Positions 23,065 through 33,577 are shown, numbered from the stretch's first letter. The stretch is DNA of 35,248 nucleotides from Lentisphaerae bacterium GWF2_45_14 (GCA_001804785.1 MHBG01000020.1:1-35248); one strand, 5' to 3'. Made by a program: numbers and translations. Notes: generated from the letters alone by a model not told the origin.

Positions 23065-24348
23065 ATGATTGATACGGAGAAAGACAACAGCCGAGCCGTC
23101 GAACGGGCTCTGCTCGTCGGAATTCAGGAGCCGGGCGCAGAACTGTCCGAAGCGGAAGAGCATCTGGAGGAACTTGGCGAACTTACTAATACTCTAGGTA
23201 TTCCGACCATTGACAAGATAATGGTAAAACTCCGCCGGAACAGCCCGAAATATCTGGTTGGCGATGGAAAGGCCTCTGAAATTCTCGATATTGTAAAAGA
23301 AAAGAACGCCGACTGCCTTGTCTTCGACTGCGAACTTTCCCCCTCCCAGCAAAAAAATCTCACAGAGCTCACAAAAGTATGCGTCATAGACCGCCAGGAA
23401 GTCATAATCGATATTTTTGCTTCACGCGCATCGACAAAGGAAGCCGTTCTCCAGATTGATCTTGCACGTTTCCAGTACATGCTCCCGCGCCTTACCCGCG
23501 CCTGGACTCATCTCTCAAGACAGCGCGGCGGTGCGCTCGGCAACAAAGGCGAGGGTGAACAGCAAATAGAAATTGACCGCCGGATTCTGAAACAGAAGAT
23601 TTCGCAGCTTCAGAAAGAGCTTGCCGATGTCAAGGAGCAGAGGAAGACTCAGCGCAAAAAAAGGGAACGAAGCGGGATTCCGCATGCCGCCATTGTGGGA
23701 TATACGAACGCAGGGAAATCATCACTCCTCAATGCGCTGACCGGTTCCGGTGTCTTCGTCGAGGATAAACTTTTCGCGACTCTCGACCCGACGACAAGGA
23801 AGTTGTTACTGCCAGACTCCAGAGAACTCCTGTTAACTGACACTGTCGGTTTCATAAGAAAGTTACCGCATAACCTCGTAGAAGCATTCAAGTCGACCCT
23901 TGAGGAAGCTGTCCTCGCCGATTTTCTCCTCATTGTAGTTGATCTTTCCAGCCCTTTTGCTGAGGATTATCTTCAAACCACGTTTTCTGTCTTGCGTGAA
24001 CTCGGGGCGGAAGACAAGGAATCAGTCGTTCTATTTAACAAGGTAGACTTGGGACGCGATCCCGTGCGCGTGGCCTCGCTCAAGCCGCTGGTGAAAGAAC
24101 ATGTATTGATCTCCGTCAAAACGGGAGAGGGCCTTGATAAACTACTCGAAATCCTTTCCCGAAAAGTCGCCGTCGATTCAGAGATAATGAGGCTGCGCAT
24201 CCCTCCGGAAAGGCATGACATAGCCGCATTGCTTCATCACAAGGCAAAAGTGCTGGACAAGACTTATGATGATGACGGCTTCATAATTATGACCGTAAAT
24301 ATAAAAAGTTCCGTCAAAAGCATGTTTGCGGCATTTGCGAAAGACTGA
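23065..24348 (+). CDS. hflX: Ribosome-associated GTPase HflX
   Basis: This 427-aa protein has the HflX N-terminal domain (about 15-190, with KYLVGDGKASEI and DCELSPSQQKNL) and the glycine-rich linker GGALGNKGEGEQQIEIDRR. A coiled linker leads to the GTPase domain: G1 GYTNAGKSS (from Gly212), G3 DTVGF (Asp259) and G4 NKVD (Asn325). HflX splits stalled 70S ribosomes in stress. Length matches E. coli HflX (426). The ATG follows the GT2 stop by 16 bp with only a weak ribosome-binding site, so it is probably co-transcribed with that gene. It is not next to hfq or miaA as it is in enterobacteria. Confidence 0.96.
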   Translation: MIDTEKDNSRAVERALLVGIQEPGAELSEAEEHLEELGELTNTLGIPTIDKIMVKLRRNSPKYLVGDGKASEILDIVKEKNADCLVFDCELSPSQQKNLTELTKVCVIDRQEVIIDIFASRASTKEAVLQIDLARFQYMLPRLTRAWTHLSRQRGGALGNKGEGEQQIEIDRRILKQKISQLQKELADVKEQRKTQRKKRERSGIPHAAIVGYTNAGKSSLLNALTGSGVFVEDKLFATLDPTTRKLLLPDSRELLLTDTVGFIRKLPHNLVEAFKSTLEEAVLADFLLIVVDLSSPFAEDYLQTTFSVLRELGAEDKESVVLFNKVDLGRDPVRVASLKPLVKEHVLISVKTGEGLDKLLEILSRKVAVDSEIMRLRIPPERHDIAALLHHKAKVLDKTYDDDGFIIMTVNIKSSVKSMFAAFAKD

Positions 24349-24420
24349 AACGGTTTTATTTTACGTTTGAGGGAATAGATTACAATTCGGCTTTTTTATA
24401 AAACCTAGGGGTCTTGAACA

Positions 24421-27400
24421 ATGAATTATATGAAGATGCTTTTCTCCGCGCTGCTTGTCTTTATCCTCTGTGCCCACGCGTCGGCAGCGTCCGATTCGCT
24501 TGATTCTTGGAAAACATGGAAAAAGGGATGCGATGTTTATGAAAGAGGTGAATCCCTCATGCTCGCGGGAAAATATGAAGAGGCTCTTACCCGCTTCAAG
24601 GAGGCTCTGAACTGCTTCAATAAAGTTAAAGAGGAAAGACCTCAGTGGAGCCGCAGAATAATTGATTCCAGGGTGCTTATGTGCACAAAAAAAATAGACA
24701 GTATCGACAAATATCTGACGCAACCCGCGGAAATCAGGAAAAAATCCAACGCCCCCGTTCAGACAGGTTCCGTAGAAAATTCTTCCCAAACAAGTAGTCA
24801 GGTTGTCCTTATACGCCTAAAAAAAGAACTTGAAGCTTCAAACGCCGAGCTTCAGAAATATAAAGAGAAGCTCTTCGCCAGCGTTGTAGAAGTTGAAGAC
24901 GCACGGAAAGAGATCGAACTGGAAAAACGTCGCTCAGAGCAGGCACGCAAATCCGCAATGCAACTGGAGGGACTCTTCAAGGAAAAAAATGAGATTGAGC
25001 AGAAATACGCGTTTCTCAACGCAACCGTGGAGGCACTCAAAAATAAGCAGGAAAATCCTTCTTCTAAAGATGACGGCGCGGCTAAAATGCTTGCCGCTGA
25101 AAAACAAAAATATGAAAAACTCTCCACCTTGTGCGATTCTCTAGGAAAGGAGGCTGCCCAATATAAGGAGCGCTTTGGAAAGGCGGCGGCCGAAAGAACT
25201 CTCCTGATTGAAAGCCAGAAAAACACCGTAGCCGAAATTGAACAACTGAAGGCGGGCATTGCCAATTCTGAAAAAAAATTCGGTGAAATGCAAAAAAGCG
25301 CCGAAAAGTCGGCCGAAGACCTTATAAAGCTTGACAAGGAATACCAGAAAATCATCGCGAAAAATAAAGAGCTTTCTTCCGTTATAGCCAAACTTGACTC
25401 AAATATCAAAAAGCTCCGTTCCAGTCCGGGAGCCGACACAATCTCTGCTCAATTAAGCGCCGAAAACGATAAACTTAAGAACGACAACGCAGACCTCAAG
25501 AAAAAACTGGATAGTCTTTTTAATGAGAAAAACTCTGCGGCGGCCGAGCTCGAAAAGAAAAAAACTGATTTTTCAAGGATAAACAATCTGCTCGCAACCG
25601 TTGAAGCAGAAAGAAAAAAACTGAAGGATGCAACAGAGAGCTACCGGTCCGAACTGGAAAAGAAAAACCGCCTTGTCTTGGAAAATAATCAGAAAATGAG
25701 CGCGCTGGAAAATGAGAATAAAGAATATGGGTCGAAACTCAATCTGCTCGCGGAAAAGTATAATGACCAAAGAAGCAAAATTGAAGCGCGCAATACGGCA
25801 AACCTGACAGGGGCAGTCGTTCCCGACAAAGAGAATGAAGAACTTAAAGGGCAAATCTCGTCCCTTAATGAAAAAATAGACGTGCTCCAAAAAACTCTCA
25901 CCACACGGGAAGAGGAGTTCAAATCAACTCTGGATGCAAAGTCGCTCCTCGAAAAGAAAAATGCCGGGCTTAATTCAAAGATTCAGACATTTTCCTCCGA
26001 ACTTCAAGAGGAAAAAGCCGCCGCCGCCACACGCGAAAAAGCACTTAATGAATCTCTTGACTCCGCCAGAAAGAATATTCAGGAAAAGGAAAAAGAAGTA
26101 CTGAACATAATGAAAAACCTGGACAAGATCAAGAAAGATATTTCATCGGCCTCAACACTGGATTCAAAGAAAAAACAGGAACTTTCTGAATCGTTGTCCG
26201 AGCTTAAGATGGCAAACGCCAGACTCGAAAAAGAACTCGCCGAGGCTAGGACAAATACTATAAACCGCTCCGAGCTGCTCCAGAAAGACAAGGCCATGTC
26301 CGCACTGATCGAAGAACTTAAACGCGCCAGAGAATCCAACAGAAGCCTCCAGCGTAAAATTGACGAAATGAAAAAACAAGTCGCGCCAGGACTGAAAAAT
26401 GCAGGGAGCGAAAAGTCGGCCCCCGAAGAAAAAAAAGAGGCTCTTCCGGGCGGAAGCTTGCTGGCAGACGACAAGCTTGGCGTCAGACGCGCCGCGGTCG
26501 ACTCTCCGAATGAGGCGAAAGAAAAAGCCGCATTCCTGATAAAATCAGGTCTGGACTCAGAGCGGCAAAACGATATTGAATCAGCTCTCTGGCATTACAA
26601 AAAGGCCATTCAGGCAGACCCTGACAATTTCAAGGCATTGAAAAATGCGGCACGGAGCGCATTAAAATTAAAAGACTACTCGTTTGCCTCGGAATCTTCC
26701 AGGCAGGCTATGAAAATGAAAAGCTCGGATATCGAGGTTATCCACACTTATGCCGAAAGTTCATTCAAGCTAGGGGAGTTGGAAGAGGCAGCAAAGGCCG
26801 CCGAACGGCTACTTCCCCTGAGCAAAAACAACTCCGCAAACCATCTGCTTTTTGCAGATATCTGTCTCGAAATGGGAAAAGTGCCAGCTGCCGAGCTCAA
26901 TTATAAAAGGGCCCTTGAACTTGACCCCGCATGCGGCAAAGCGGCAATGGGGCTTGCCCGAATATATTCTGAGAAAAAGGAAAAGTGGGAAGAGGGCATG
27001 AAATATTACCGAAAGGCCCTTGAGCTTAAAGAAAAACCCGTTCCCGAGCTTGAACTACTCTATTCTGTAAATTCCGCGGGCAAGAAGGAGCAGGGCCGCC
27101 TTATAATTATAAAGAGAGGAAAGAAAACTTTTTTTATCAAAGCCCCCCCCGTAATGCTATATGGTGCGGCAAATCCCGAACCCGTGGAGCCGCCCCCCGC
27201 TTTCACGGCAATTCCCGAGGTTGAAAAGAAGAAGGCCGATTCCGGAACTTTCGACCTCCTTATGACGGTCGGGGAAAATGCCGAAAAAGAAAAAAACTGG
27301 CGCCTTGCCGTATGGAGCTATAGCAAAGCCTCTGTTTTTACAAAGGATAATCTCAAGCCGCGTCTCAAGGAAGCCGAAATATCACGCGAGAAATTGAAAC

Positions 27401-27831
27401 GCCATGGCAAAGCCATGGAACTTTATGAAAAAATACTAAAGGACTTTCCGGACGAACCGCACGCACTGACAGCTCTCGGAATAATCTTTTTCGAACAAGG
27501 CAAACATGAAAAAGCTCTTCAACTATTGAATACCGCTGTGCTTATTGAGCCAGGCAATGCGTCAATTCAACGCTATCAGGGACTTATATGCTTGAGGCTC
27601 GGCAAAAGAGAAGCCGCCGAACAGATGTTACTTAAGGCATTCAAAACGGACCCCAAGAGTCCGGAGATTGCGTTTGACCTTGCCAGACTCTATACCTTTA
27701 CCTTCAAAACTCGTCTTAATGAGGGAGCTAAGTGGTATAAGAAGGCCAAAGAGCTTGGCGCCGAACCTGATAAAGTGCTCGAAAGTTTTTATCCCGAGGG
27801 CGGAACAAAGAAAAAAGCTGGCGAACGATGA
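24421..27831 (+). CDS. Large secreted coiled-coil / TPR protein
   Basis: This 1136-aa protein has a Sec signal peptide, MNYMKMLFSALLVFILCAHA, with likely cleavage after ASA (residue 22). A TPR-like helical pair follows (about 35-85). A long coiled-coil rich in Glu, Lys and Leu runs over about residues 128-655. TPR arrays lie at about 699-872 and 943-1110, separated by a proline-rich linker (NPEPVEPPPAFTAIPE). TPR consensus positions are clear, for example YKKAIQADPDNFKALKNAA and YKRALELDPACGKAAMGLA. Such proteins act as scaffolds for partners in the periplasm or at the cell surface. The TGA overlaps the next ATG (ATGA), coupling it to the GT-C-like protein, and the run continues to mreC and mreD. 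I do not recognise a named family. A role in assembling an envelope complex is inference. Confidence 0.88.
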   Translation: MNYMKMLFSALLVFILCAHASAASDSLDSWKTWKKGCDVYERGESLMLAGKYEEALTRFKEALNCFNKVKEERPQWSRRIIDSRVLMCTKKIDSIDKYLTQPAEIRKKSNAPVQTGSVENSSQTSSQVVLIRLKKELEASNAELQKYKEKLFASVVEVEDARKEIELEKRRSEQARKSAMQLEGLFKEKNEIEQKYAFLNATVEALKNKQENPSSKDDGAAKMLAAEKQKYEKLSTLCDSLGKEAAQYKERFGKAAAERTLLIESQKNTVAEIEQLKAGIANSEKKFGEMQKSAEKSAEDLIKLDKEYQKIIAKNKELSSVIAKLDSNIKKLRSSPGADTISAQLSAENDKLKNDNADLKKKLDSLFNEKNSAAAELEKKKTDFSRINNLLATVEAERKKLKDATESYRSELEKKNRLVLENNQKMSALENENKEYGSKLNLLAEKYNDQRSKIEARNTANLTGAVVPDKENEELKGQISSLNEKIDVLQKTLTTREEEFKSTLDAKSLLEKKNAGLNSKIQTFSSELQEEKAAAATREKALNESLDSARKNIQEKEKEVLNIMKNLDKIKKDISSASTLDSKKKQELSESLSELKMANARLEKELAEARTNTINRSELLQKDKAMSALIEELKRARESNRSLQRKIDEMKKQVAPGLKNAGSEKSAPEEKKEALPGGSLLADDKLGVRRAAVDSPNEAKEKAAFLIKSGLDSERQNDIESALWHYKKAIQADPDNFKALKNAARSALKLKDYSFASESSRQAMKMKSSDIEVIHTYAESSFKLGELEEAAKAAERLLPLSKNNSANHLLFADICLEMGKVPAAELNYKRALELDPACGKAAMGLARIYSEKKEKWEEGMKYYRKALELKEKPVPELELLYSVNSAGKKEQGRLIIIKRGKKTFFIKAPPVMLYGAANPEPVEPPPAFTAIPEVEKKKADSGTFDLLMTVGENAEKEKNWRLAVWSYSKASVFTKDNLKPRLKEAEISREKLKRHGKAMELYEKILKDFPDEPHALTALGIIFFEQGKHEKALQLLNTAVLIEPGNASIQRYQGLICLRLGKREAAEQMLLKAFKTDPKSPEIAFDLARLYTFTFKTRLNEGAKWYKKAKELGAEPDKVLESFYPEGGTKKKAGER

Positions 27832-29549
27832 TTTTTTTCCCACGGAAAGGCAACGTGCTTCCGGTCTTCCTTTTTCCGCTTCTCGCGGCGGCGGCGGCCC
27901 GTGTCCTTATATCATATGAATGGATGAATAGCCCGCTTCGTTATTATCATACTGTTGATGGCCTGGACATGAAGGGGCTGCTCGACATGGGGGAAGCATT
28001 TTACAAAGGACTTAATACCTTCAATATTTACAATTCGATAGTCGCTTTGAGCTACTATCTTAACGGCGAAACACATCAAGTTGAATTCATAGTGGTCCTC
28101 CAATTCCTTTGCGGTTGCCTTACAACGCTGCTTATTGCGTATATCGTACTCAAAATAAGCGGAAGCAGGCCGGGTGCGATAATTGCCGGATGTGCGGCGG
28201 GGCTTTATCTTCCGGAACTCATATATGAGACACAGATCTTAAAAGAAACGTTGTATCTCTTGCTAGCTTGTTCCGGTTTTGCCGTTATCCTAAAGGCCAG
28301 GAGCAGGAATTTCAGTGTTTTTGCGGCCTTTTTTGCGGGTGTATTTGCCTTTATGCCCTCACTTCTGAGAGTTTCCGGGATACTTGCGGGAGTAATGCTT
28401 TCGCTACTCTTCGGCATCTTTATTTTAAAAAAGTTCAAAGCCGGTGTATTGAGCCGTCGCCGCGCGTTGCTTGTGCTTTCTTTTTATCTTGTCGGCGCAG
28501 TGCCGGTAATTGCAGTTTTCTCAGGGATTTATCTAAAGGATGGCCCATCTCCTTTTCTGGGTGCTGCCTCATACTACATTGAAAAGGGTAGCGAGCTTTC
28601 ACCAACGACCCTTAGCACGATAGAAAATTCCATTAAAAAGCCTTATTTTTTTGTGAAATATCCAATGAAGCTGAGGGACCTTTTCGGGGCCTTTGAGATA
28701 AGCAACAACATGAATTATTATTTCGTGAAGGGGAAATTTCCGCTGGGGGAATATCTGCCCGGGCCGCTGCTGCTTCTACCGCTTGGTCTTTGCGGCCTTA
28801 TCATCATGCTGTTCAGGCACCGCCTTCAACGCAAGGAGGGCCTTTACTTTGTATATCTTTTTTCATACGGTCTTCCGATTCTGGCATTTGTGCCGCTTGC
28901 CCGTTACAGGATTGTGCTGTTGCCCATTTTCTGTGCCGGGGCCGCATATTTCATAATATATTTTCTAAACTGCCTCAGAACGGCAAGGAGGCAATCGTGG
29001 CTCGGACCCGGCGCACTTGTACTTCTTTACATATTTGTTCTGTGGTGGTCTATTCCCCGGAGCATTCCATTGCGGAGCGAGGATTTCACGGTATATGGTC
29101 AGGCTGTTTTGGCGCGAAGAGTGAATATGAATGAGGCAGAGCTCTGTTTCTGGCGTGCGTATGAGCTTAATCCCGGCAGCCGCAGTGTGGTAATTTGCCT
29201 TGCCGCCGAACTTTCAAGAAAGGGAAAATACCCTGAGGCGGAAGCTGTCCTGCATTCACACCTGAAGGAGAATCCCGGCGATCCGAAATGCACGGTCAAT
29301 CTGGCGGTTCTCTACAATACTATGGTACGGCCTGACCTCGCAGAAAAAACACTTCTTGCCATGAGCATACCGGCAGACCCTCGCGGGAAAACTATCTATT
29401 ACTATAATCTTGGCGTTTCATACATGCTTCAAGGCCGAAAGGCTGACGCCGATTCCTCCTTCAAAAAAGCGCTGGAGACTGTGGACAAGTCAAGAGCAGG
29501 ACTGATAATGAAGGCCATTGAGTTCAATGCGCATAATAAAAGGCCGTAA
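27828..29549 (+). CDS. Multi-pass GT-C-like (GT39-type) membrane protein with C-terminal TPR domain
   Basis: At 573 aa, the N-terminal part up to about residue 410 has about ten hydrophobic segments. The first non-membrane loop carries acidic residues (YYHTVDGLDMKG, Asp44 and Asp47), as in GT-C glycosyltransferases of the PMT/ArnT type. KETLYLL and ARYRIVLLPIFC lie in places typical of this group. The last ~140 residues form TPR-like helices (AELCFWRAYELNPGS, YNLGVSYMLQGRKADADSSF). GT-C enzymes use lipid-linked sugars outside the membrane, so the GT2 protein at 22092 could supply the donor. The ATG overlaps the stop of the coiled-coil/TPR gene. GT-C assignment is inferred from topology and loop position; a transporter-like or purely structural role is possible. 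Confidence 0.75.
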   Translation: MIFFPRKGNVLPVFLFPLLAAAAARVLISYEWMNSPLRYYHTVDGLDMKGLLDMGEAFYKGLNTFNIYNSIVALSYYLNGETHQVEFIVVLQFLCGCLTTLLIAYIVLKISGSRPGAIIAGCAAGLYLPELIYETQILKETLYLLLACSGFAVILKARSRNFSVFAAFFAGVFAFMPSLLRVSGILAGVMLSLLFGIFILKKFKAGVLSRRRALLVLSFYLVGAVPVIAVFSGIYLKDGPSPFLGAASYYIEKGSELSPTTLSTIENSIKKPYFFVKYPMKLRDLFGAFEISNNMNYYFVKGKFPLGEYLPGPLLLLPLGLCGLIIMLFRHRLQRKEGLYFVYLFSYGLPILAFVPLARYRIVLLPIFCAGAAYFIIYFLNCLRTARRQSWLGPGALVLLYIFVLWWSIPRSIPLRSEDFTVYGQAVLARRVNMNEAELCFWRAYELNPGSRSVVICLAAELSRKGKYPEAEAVLHSHLKENPGDPKCTVNLAVLYNTMVRPDLAEKTLLAMSIPADPRGKTIYYYNLGVSYMLQGRKADADSSFKKALETVDKSRAGLIMKAIEFNAHNKRP

Positions 29550-29612
29550 GTTTTTTTTGAAATTTTACGGGAAGCCTGTATCTTGATTCTTTGAACGAAA
29601 AAGGTTTACAGA

Positions 29613-30962
29613 ATGCTGCGGTCTATTATAATATTTTTTGGGGTGCTGTTGCTTGCTCCGCTTCTCGCCGGTGAGGAACGGAAACCTCATTTTGTCCGGA
29701 CAAGTGACTCGCTTGAGGTTGATGTTTCGAGACTTAACGGGCCCGAAAGGATTTATGTCACAGAGTTTTTCTCCCAGCTTAGACGCCAGGTGAAGAAGCT
29801 TTTCTCCACATCCAGAACAGCATCCGGCTCGAAGGCCCTGCGGATGAGAATTCTTTTTTCGGAAAAAGCCGGAGATGGTATTCTAGTGATTCCGATGGCG
29901 AAATATGTGAATGTGTATTTGCCGCTCGACTCAGCAGGAAGGCTCGGAGAAGACAATAGACTCATGAACAAACTGATTGCCGCGCTCATCCTTGCAGAAG
30001 GCGGAAGAACACCGTCTCAAAAAATAGCGGTTCCATACTGGCTTTCCGCGGGAATGACCGAAATCATTCTTTCACGCATGGCGAATCCGGTACTCTCTGC
30101 TTTCAGGATATATCCCGATTTGCATAATTTTCTGTGTCGGGGCAGAAATCTTCAACTCTCAGTTCTGCTGTCCATGCCGCCTGAATACTATAATGCCGCG
30201 GGCAATACATTGTTTAGGGAGTCCAGTGAAATCCTTTTTAGAGAACTTTCATCACTGAAATACGGAAGCGAAAATCCCTTTCTTGAAATGGCGATACTCT
30301 ACTCGAAAGCTGATGTGGATAATGACTGGACGGCCTTTAGCTCCTCATTCAAACAGTCGATACTGACAGAGGAGCTTAGGAACCAGGACAAGAAAAATTC
30401 AGAAATGACCGATAAAGAAAAACTCGATAGCTGGTTCAAATCCAAACTTCTCAAACACTCGGTGAACTATTTTATGCCCGCAGACACGGAAATGTCTGAA
30501 AGATTTTTTAAAGCTGTGCAGAAAGTGAACCTTCCAGACGGAAAAACCTGTGATATTACAGCAATTGCTCCAATAATCGGCAACATAAAGGACGCGAAGC
30601 AAAAAGAAGCTATTTTCATGGAGCTTAAGGCCGCGACACTGCAGGCCGCCCAATTTATCGAACCGTCGCTTCGCCAACCACTGAGCAGCCAGCGGGAAGC
30701 CATTTTCCGCTTTTCCATGGGAGAGATTTCACCGGAGGAGTTTTCCAAATCGACAGAAACGGCTAAGTCGGAATTTGCGTCACAGCTCGAATCCATGAAA
30801 AAACTGGAGCGATGGACTGCGGAACTTGAGACTGATATGCAGTTGGGTGCAAGAATGGAACGTTATTCGGGAATAATGAAAAAGCTGGATGATACGGAAA
30901 AAAATATACGTCCCGGCCTAAATCAATTTCTTGACGACACTGAAACAAAGTTCGGGAAATAA
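29613..30962 (+). CDS. Secreted protein resembling a degenerate MA-clan peptidase
   Basis: This 449-aa protein has a signal peptide (MLRSIIIFFGVLLLAPLLAG, cleavage near residue 19-21). The region LMNKLIAALILAEGG, then IAVPYWLSAGMTEIILSRM, resembles peptidase-MA/gluzincin proteins. In those, an HExxH helix is followed by PxWLxEGxAE. Here the HExxH is absent and the downstream Glu is in GMTEI. The C-terminal third is a helical, charged region (SMKKLERWTAELETD). If the match is right, the protein is catalytically dead and may have become structural. AAGG lies 9 bp before the ATG. It sits 63 bp after the GT-C-like gene and 4 bp before mreC. The family is otherwise unknown to me. Confidence 0.72.
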   Translation: MLRSIIIFFGVLLLAPLLAGEERKPHFVRTSDSLEVDVSRLNGPERIYVTEFFSQLRRQVKKLFSTSRTASGSKALRMRILFSEKAGDGILVIPMAKYVNVYLPLDSAGRLGEDNRLMNKLIAALILAEGGRTPSQKIAVPYWLSAGMTEIILSRMANPVLSAFRIYPDLHNFLCRGRNLQLSVLLSMPPEYYNAAGNTLFRESSEILFRELSSLKYGSENPFLEMAILYSKADVDNDWTAFSSSFKQSILTEELRNQDKKNSEMTDKEKLDSWFKSKLLKHSVNYFMPADTEMSERFFKAVQKVNLPDGKTCDITAIAPIIGNIKDAKQKEAIFMELKAATLQAAQFIEPSLRQPLSSQREAIFRFSMGEISPEEFSKSTETAKSEFASQLESMKKLERWTAELETDMQLGARMERYSGIMKKLDDTEKNIRPGLNQFLDDTETKFGK

Positions 30963-30966
30963 ACTG

Positions 30967-31833
30967 ATGCGTTATGAATATTCCGGTATATTAAAAACGT
31001 TAACCCTCGTCACCCTGGGCTTGTCCGTTGTTATTGTTTTCGCGGTGAGGCCGCTCAGGGAATCCGTTTCCAGATTCTCTATGGATTTCCTATTCCCATA
31101 CCTGAAAACACCAACGGAAGTGGAATTGAAAGTCAATAAGGGCGGACTCTACCTTAAAAGCAAGATAAACCTAGTTGCCGATATAGAAAAACTGAAAGCG
31201 ACCAACCTCAAGCTTGCGGCGAAGGCCGCAGACGCGAGTATATTTGAAAATGAAAACCGGCAGCTGAGAACCATGTTGAGGATTCAGGGAAGAACAGGCT
31301 TCACGCCGGTACAGGCCGGGATTATGACGCGCGACCCGATTTCATGGGATGAAACATTCGTCATCGACAAAGGTTCTGATGACGGTCTCATTCCCGGCGC
31401 GCTCGTTCTGGCCCCCGTTCTTTCCGGAGACAATGGATTTTCTGAAGCGGCAACTCTTTCCGTTGTCGGGCGCATAAAAACTGCCTCATCGCGAAGCGCC
31501 ATTGTTTCCAGCATCGTGGATGAAAACTGTAAGCTCAGCGTCCGGCTTCCCGAAAGTTCTTCTGCGGGTATTGTTAATGGCGGCTTGCGGAAGGGGAAGG
31601 AGTATTTTCTGAAAATATCATATCTTCCGAAAGATATTTCTTACAAAAAGGGCGAACCTGTTTTTACGTCTGGATTTTCGGATTCGGTTCCCGCCGCTTT
31701 TTTCGTAGGCCGCATCCGCGATGATTCTGACATAAAAATCAAGGACAATCTTTACAAAGAGATATTTATTGTTTCACCCGTAAACTTTGGGGAACTTGAC
31801 TTTGTTATGGTAATGGTCAAGGGACAAAAGTAA
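30967..31833 (+). CDS. mreC: Rod shape-determining protein MreC
   Basis: This 288-aa protein has one N-terminal membrane helix (about residues 8-28, LKTLTLVTLGLSVVIVFAVR), a coiled-coil (IEKLKATNLKLAAKAAD, then ENRQLRTML) and the periplasmic beta-domain of MreC: VQAGIMTRDPISWDETFVID, KGSDDGLIPGALVL and KGEPVFTSGFS. MreC links the cytoplasmic MreB filaments to wall synthases during elongation. The frame is open from 30931, inside the previous gene. ATG 30967 is chosen because it follows the preceding TAA by 4 bp, has GGGA upstream, and gives a normal N-terminus. mreD follows after 4 bp. Unusually, mreB is not upstream: the preceding genes are the secreted and GT-C-like proteins. Confidence 0.9.
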   Translation: MRYEYSGILKTLTLVTLGLSVVIVFAVRPLRESVSRFSMDFLFPYLKTPTEVELKVNKGGLYLKSKINLVADIEKLKATNLKLAAKAADASIFENENRQLRTMLRIQGRTGFTPVQAGIMTRDPISWDETFVIDKGSDDGLIPGALVLAPVLSGDNGFSEAATLSVVGRIKTASSRSAIVSSIVDENCKLSVRLPESSSAGIVNGGLRKGKEYFLKISYLPKDISYKKGEPVFTSGFSDSVPAAFFVGRIRDDSDIKIKDNLYKEIFIVSPVNFGELDFVMVMVKGQK

Positions 31834-31837
31834 AAAC

Positions 31838-32359
31838 ATGGCTATTTTCTTTTTTATTTTTCTGACCCTTTTCAGTGCGGTGCTGCTGGAGTTCCTCTTT
31901 GGAGGGATTGGCATTATCGCGCCGACTGCTTTGCCTGTGGTCTTTTATTTTTCGATAGCATGTGGATGGCGGGCCGGACTCTTCTGTGCAATTGCCGCTG
32001 GGGTGGCTCTGGATGCCGTTTACGGAAGGATTTTTCCCTTAAGTACTCTTCTGCTTTCCATATCGAGCGCTCTTTCCATATTCTGGATACTGAGGGAAGA
32101 TTCGAAAAAACTTCTTATGAATTTAATTCCCGCCATTGTGACGGGGTTCATCTATACGGCCCCGCCCTGCATAATAATACTCTATAGACATGGGCTCGAC
32201 TGGCAAAACCTTTTCAGCGCCTTTTTCAGGCTTTCTTTCGGCATATTCCTGTCGCTGCTGCTTTTCCCGCTGGTGATTGTTTTTCTTGACTCATTCGGTG
32301 ACTCTTTTGGTTTTCGCCTCTTCCGGGACGCACGCGACAGACTGCTCAAGAAATTCTAA
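31838..32359 (+). CDS. mreD: Rod shape-determining protein MreD
   Basis: This 173-aa hydrophobic protein has about five membrane helices. The MreD-like features are the start FLTLFSAVLLEFLF, the second helix pair with GWRAGLFCAIAAGVALDAV (an R-G-x6-G-x3-D pattern), and overall length close to the family mean of ~160. MreD is part of the elongation complex with MreC, RodA and PBP2 in the inner membrane. Sequence conservation in this family is weak, so the call leans on its position 4 bp after mreC and on topology. No pbpA or rodA follows: the next gene is mreB on the opposite strand. Confidence 0.83.
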   Translation: MAIFFFIFLTLFSAVLLEFLFGGIGIIAPTALPVVFYFSIACGWRAGLFCAIAAGVALDAVYGRIFPLSTLLLSISSALSIFWILREDSKKLLMNLIPAIVTGFIYTAPPCIIILYRHGLDWQNLFSAFFRLSFGIFLSLLLFPLVIVFLDSFGDSFGFRLFRDARDRLLKKF

Positions 32360-32418
32360 CCCTTTGCGTTTTCCGCGAAGAAAATGGGCGGATAAACAGC
32401 GTCCTGCCCAAGGCGCAC

Positions 32419-33480
<1,062 letters not shown>

Positions 33481-33492
33481 TTAAATATACAT

Positions 33493-33521
33493 AATAAAAT
33501 TTTTCATTAGTCTCGAATCAA
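33493..33521 (-). promoter_or_regulatory. Candidate mreB promoter
   Basis: On the minus strand, TTGATT (33516-33521) and TTTATT (33493-33498) are 17 bp apart, 28 bp before the mreB ATG. It lies in the 112-bp gap after lysA, supporting separate transcription of mreB. The -10 is a weak match. Confidence 0.35.
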
Positions 33522-33577
33522 GATAAGATATCTCAAACGACTTAAAATTCAAAGGCTTCTAAACCAAAAGGCTTATT

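Noticed and set aside
24852..26474. Serine-rich antisense frames within the coiled-coil gene
   Set aside because: They mirror the repetitive Glu/Lys codons of the real gene on the other strand; typical shadows.
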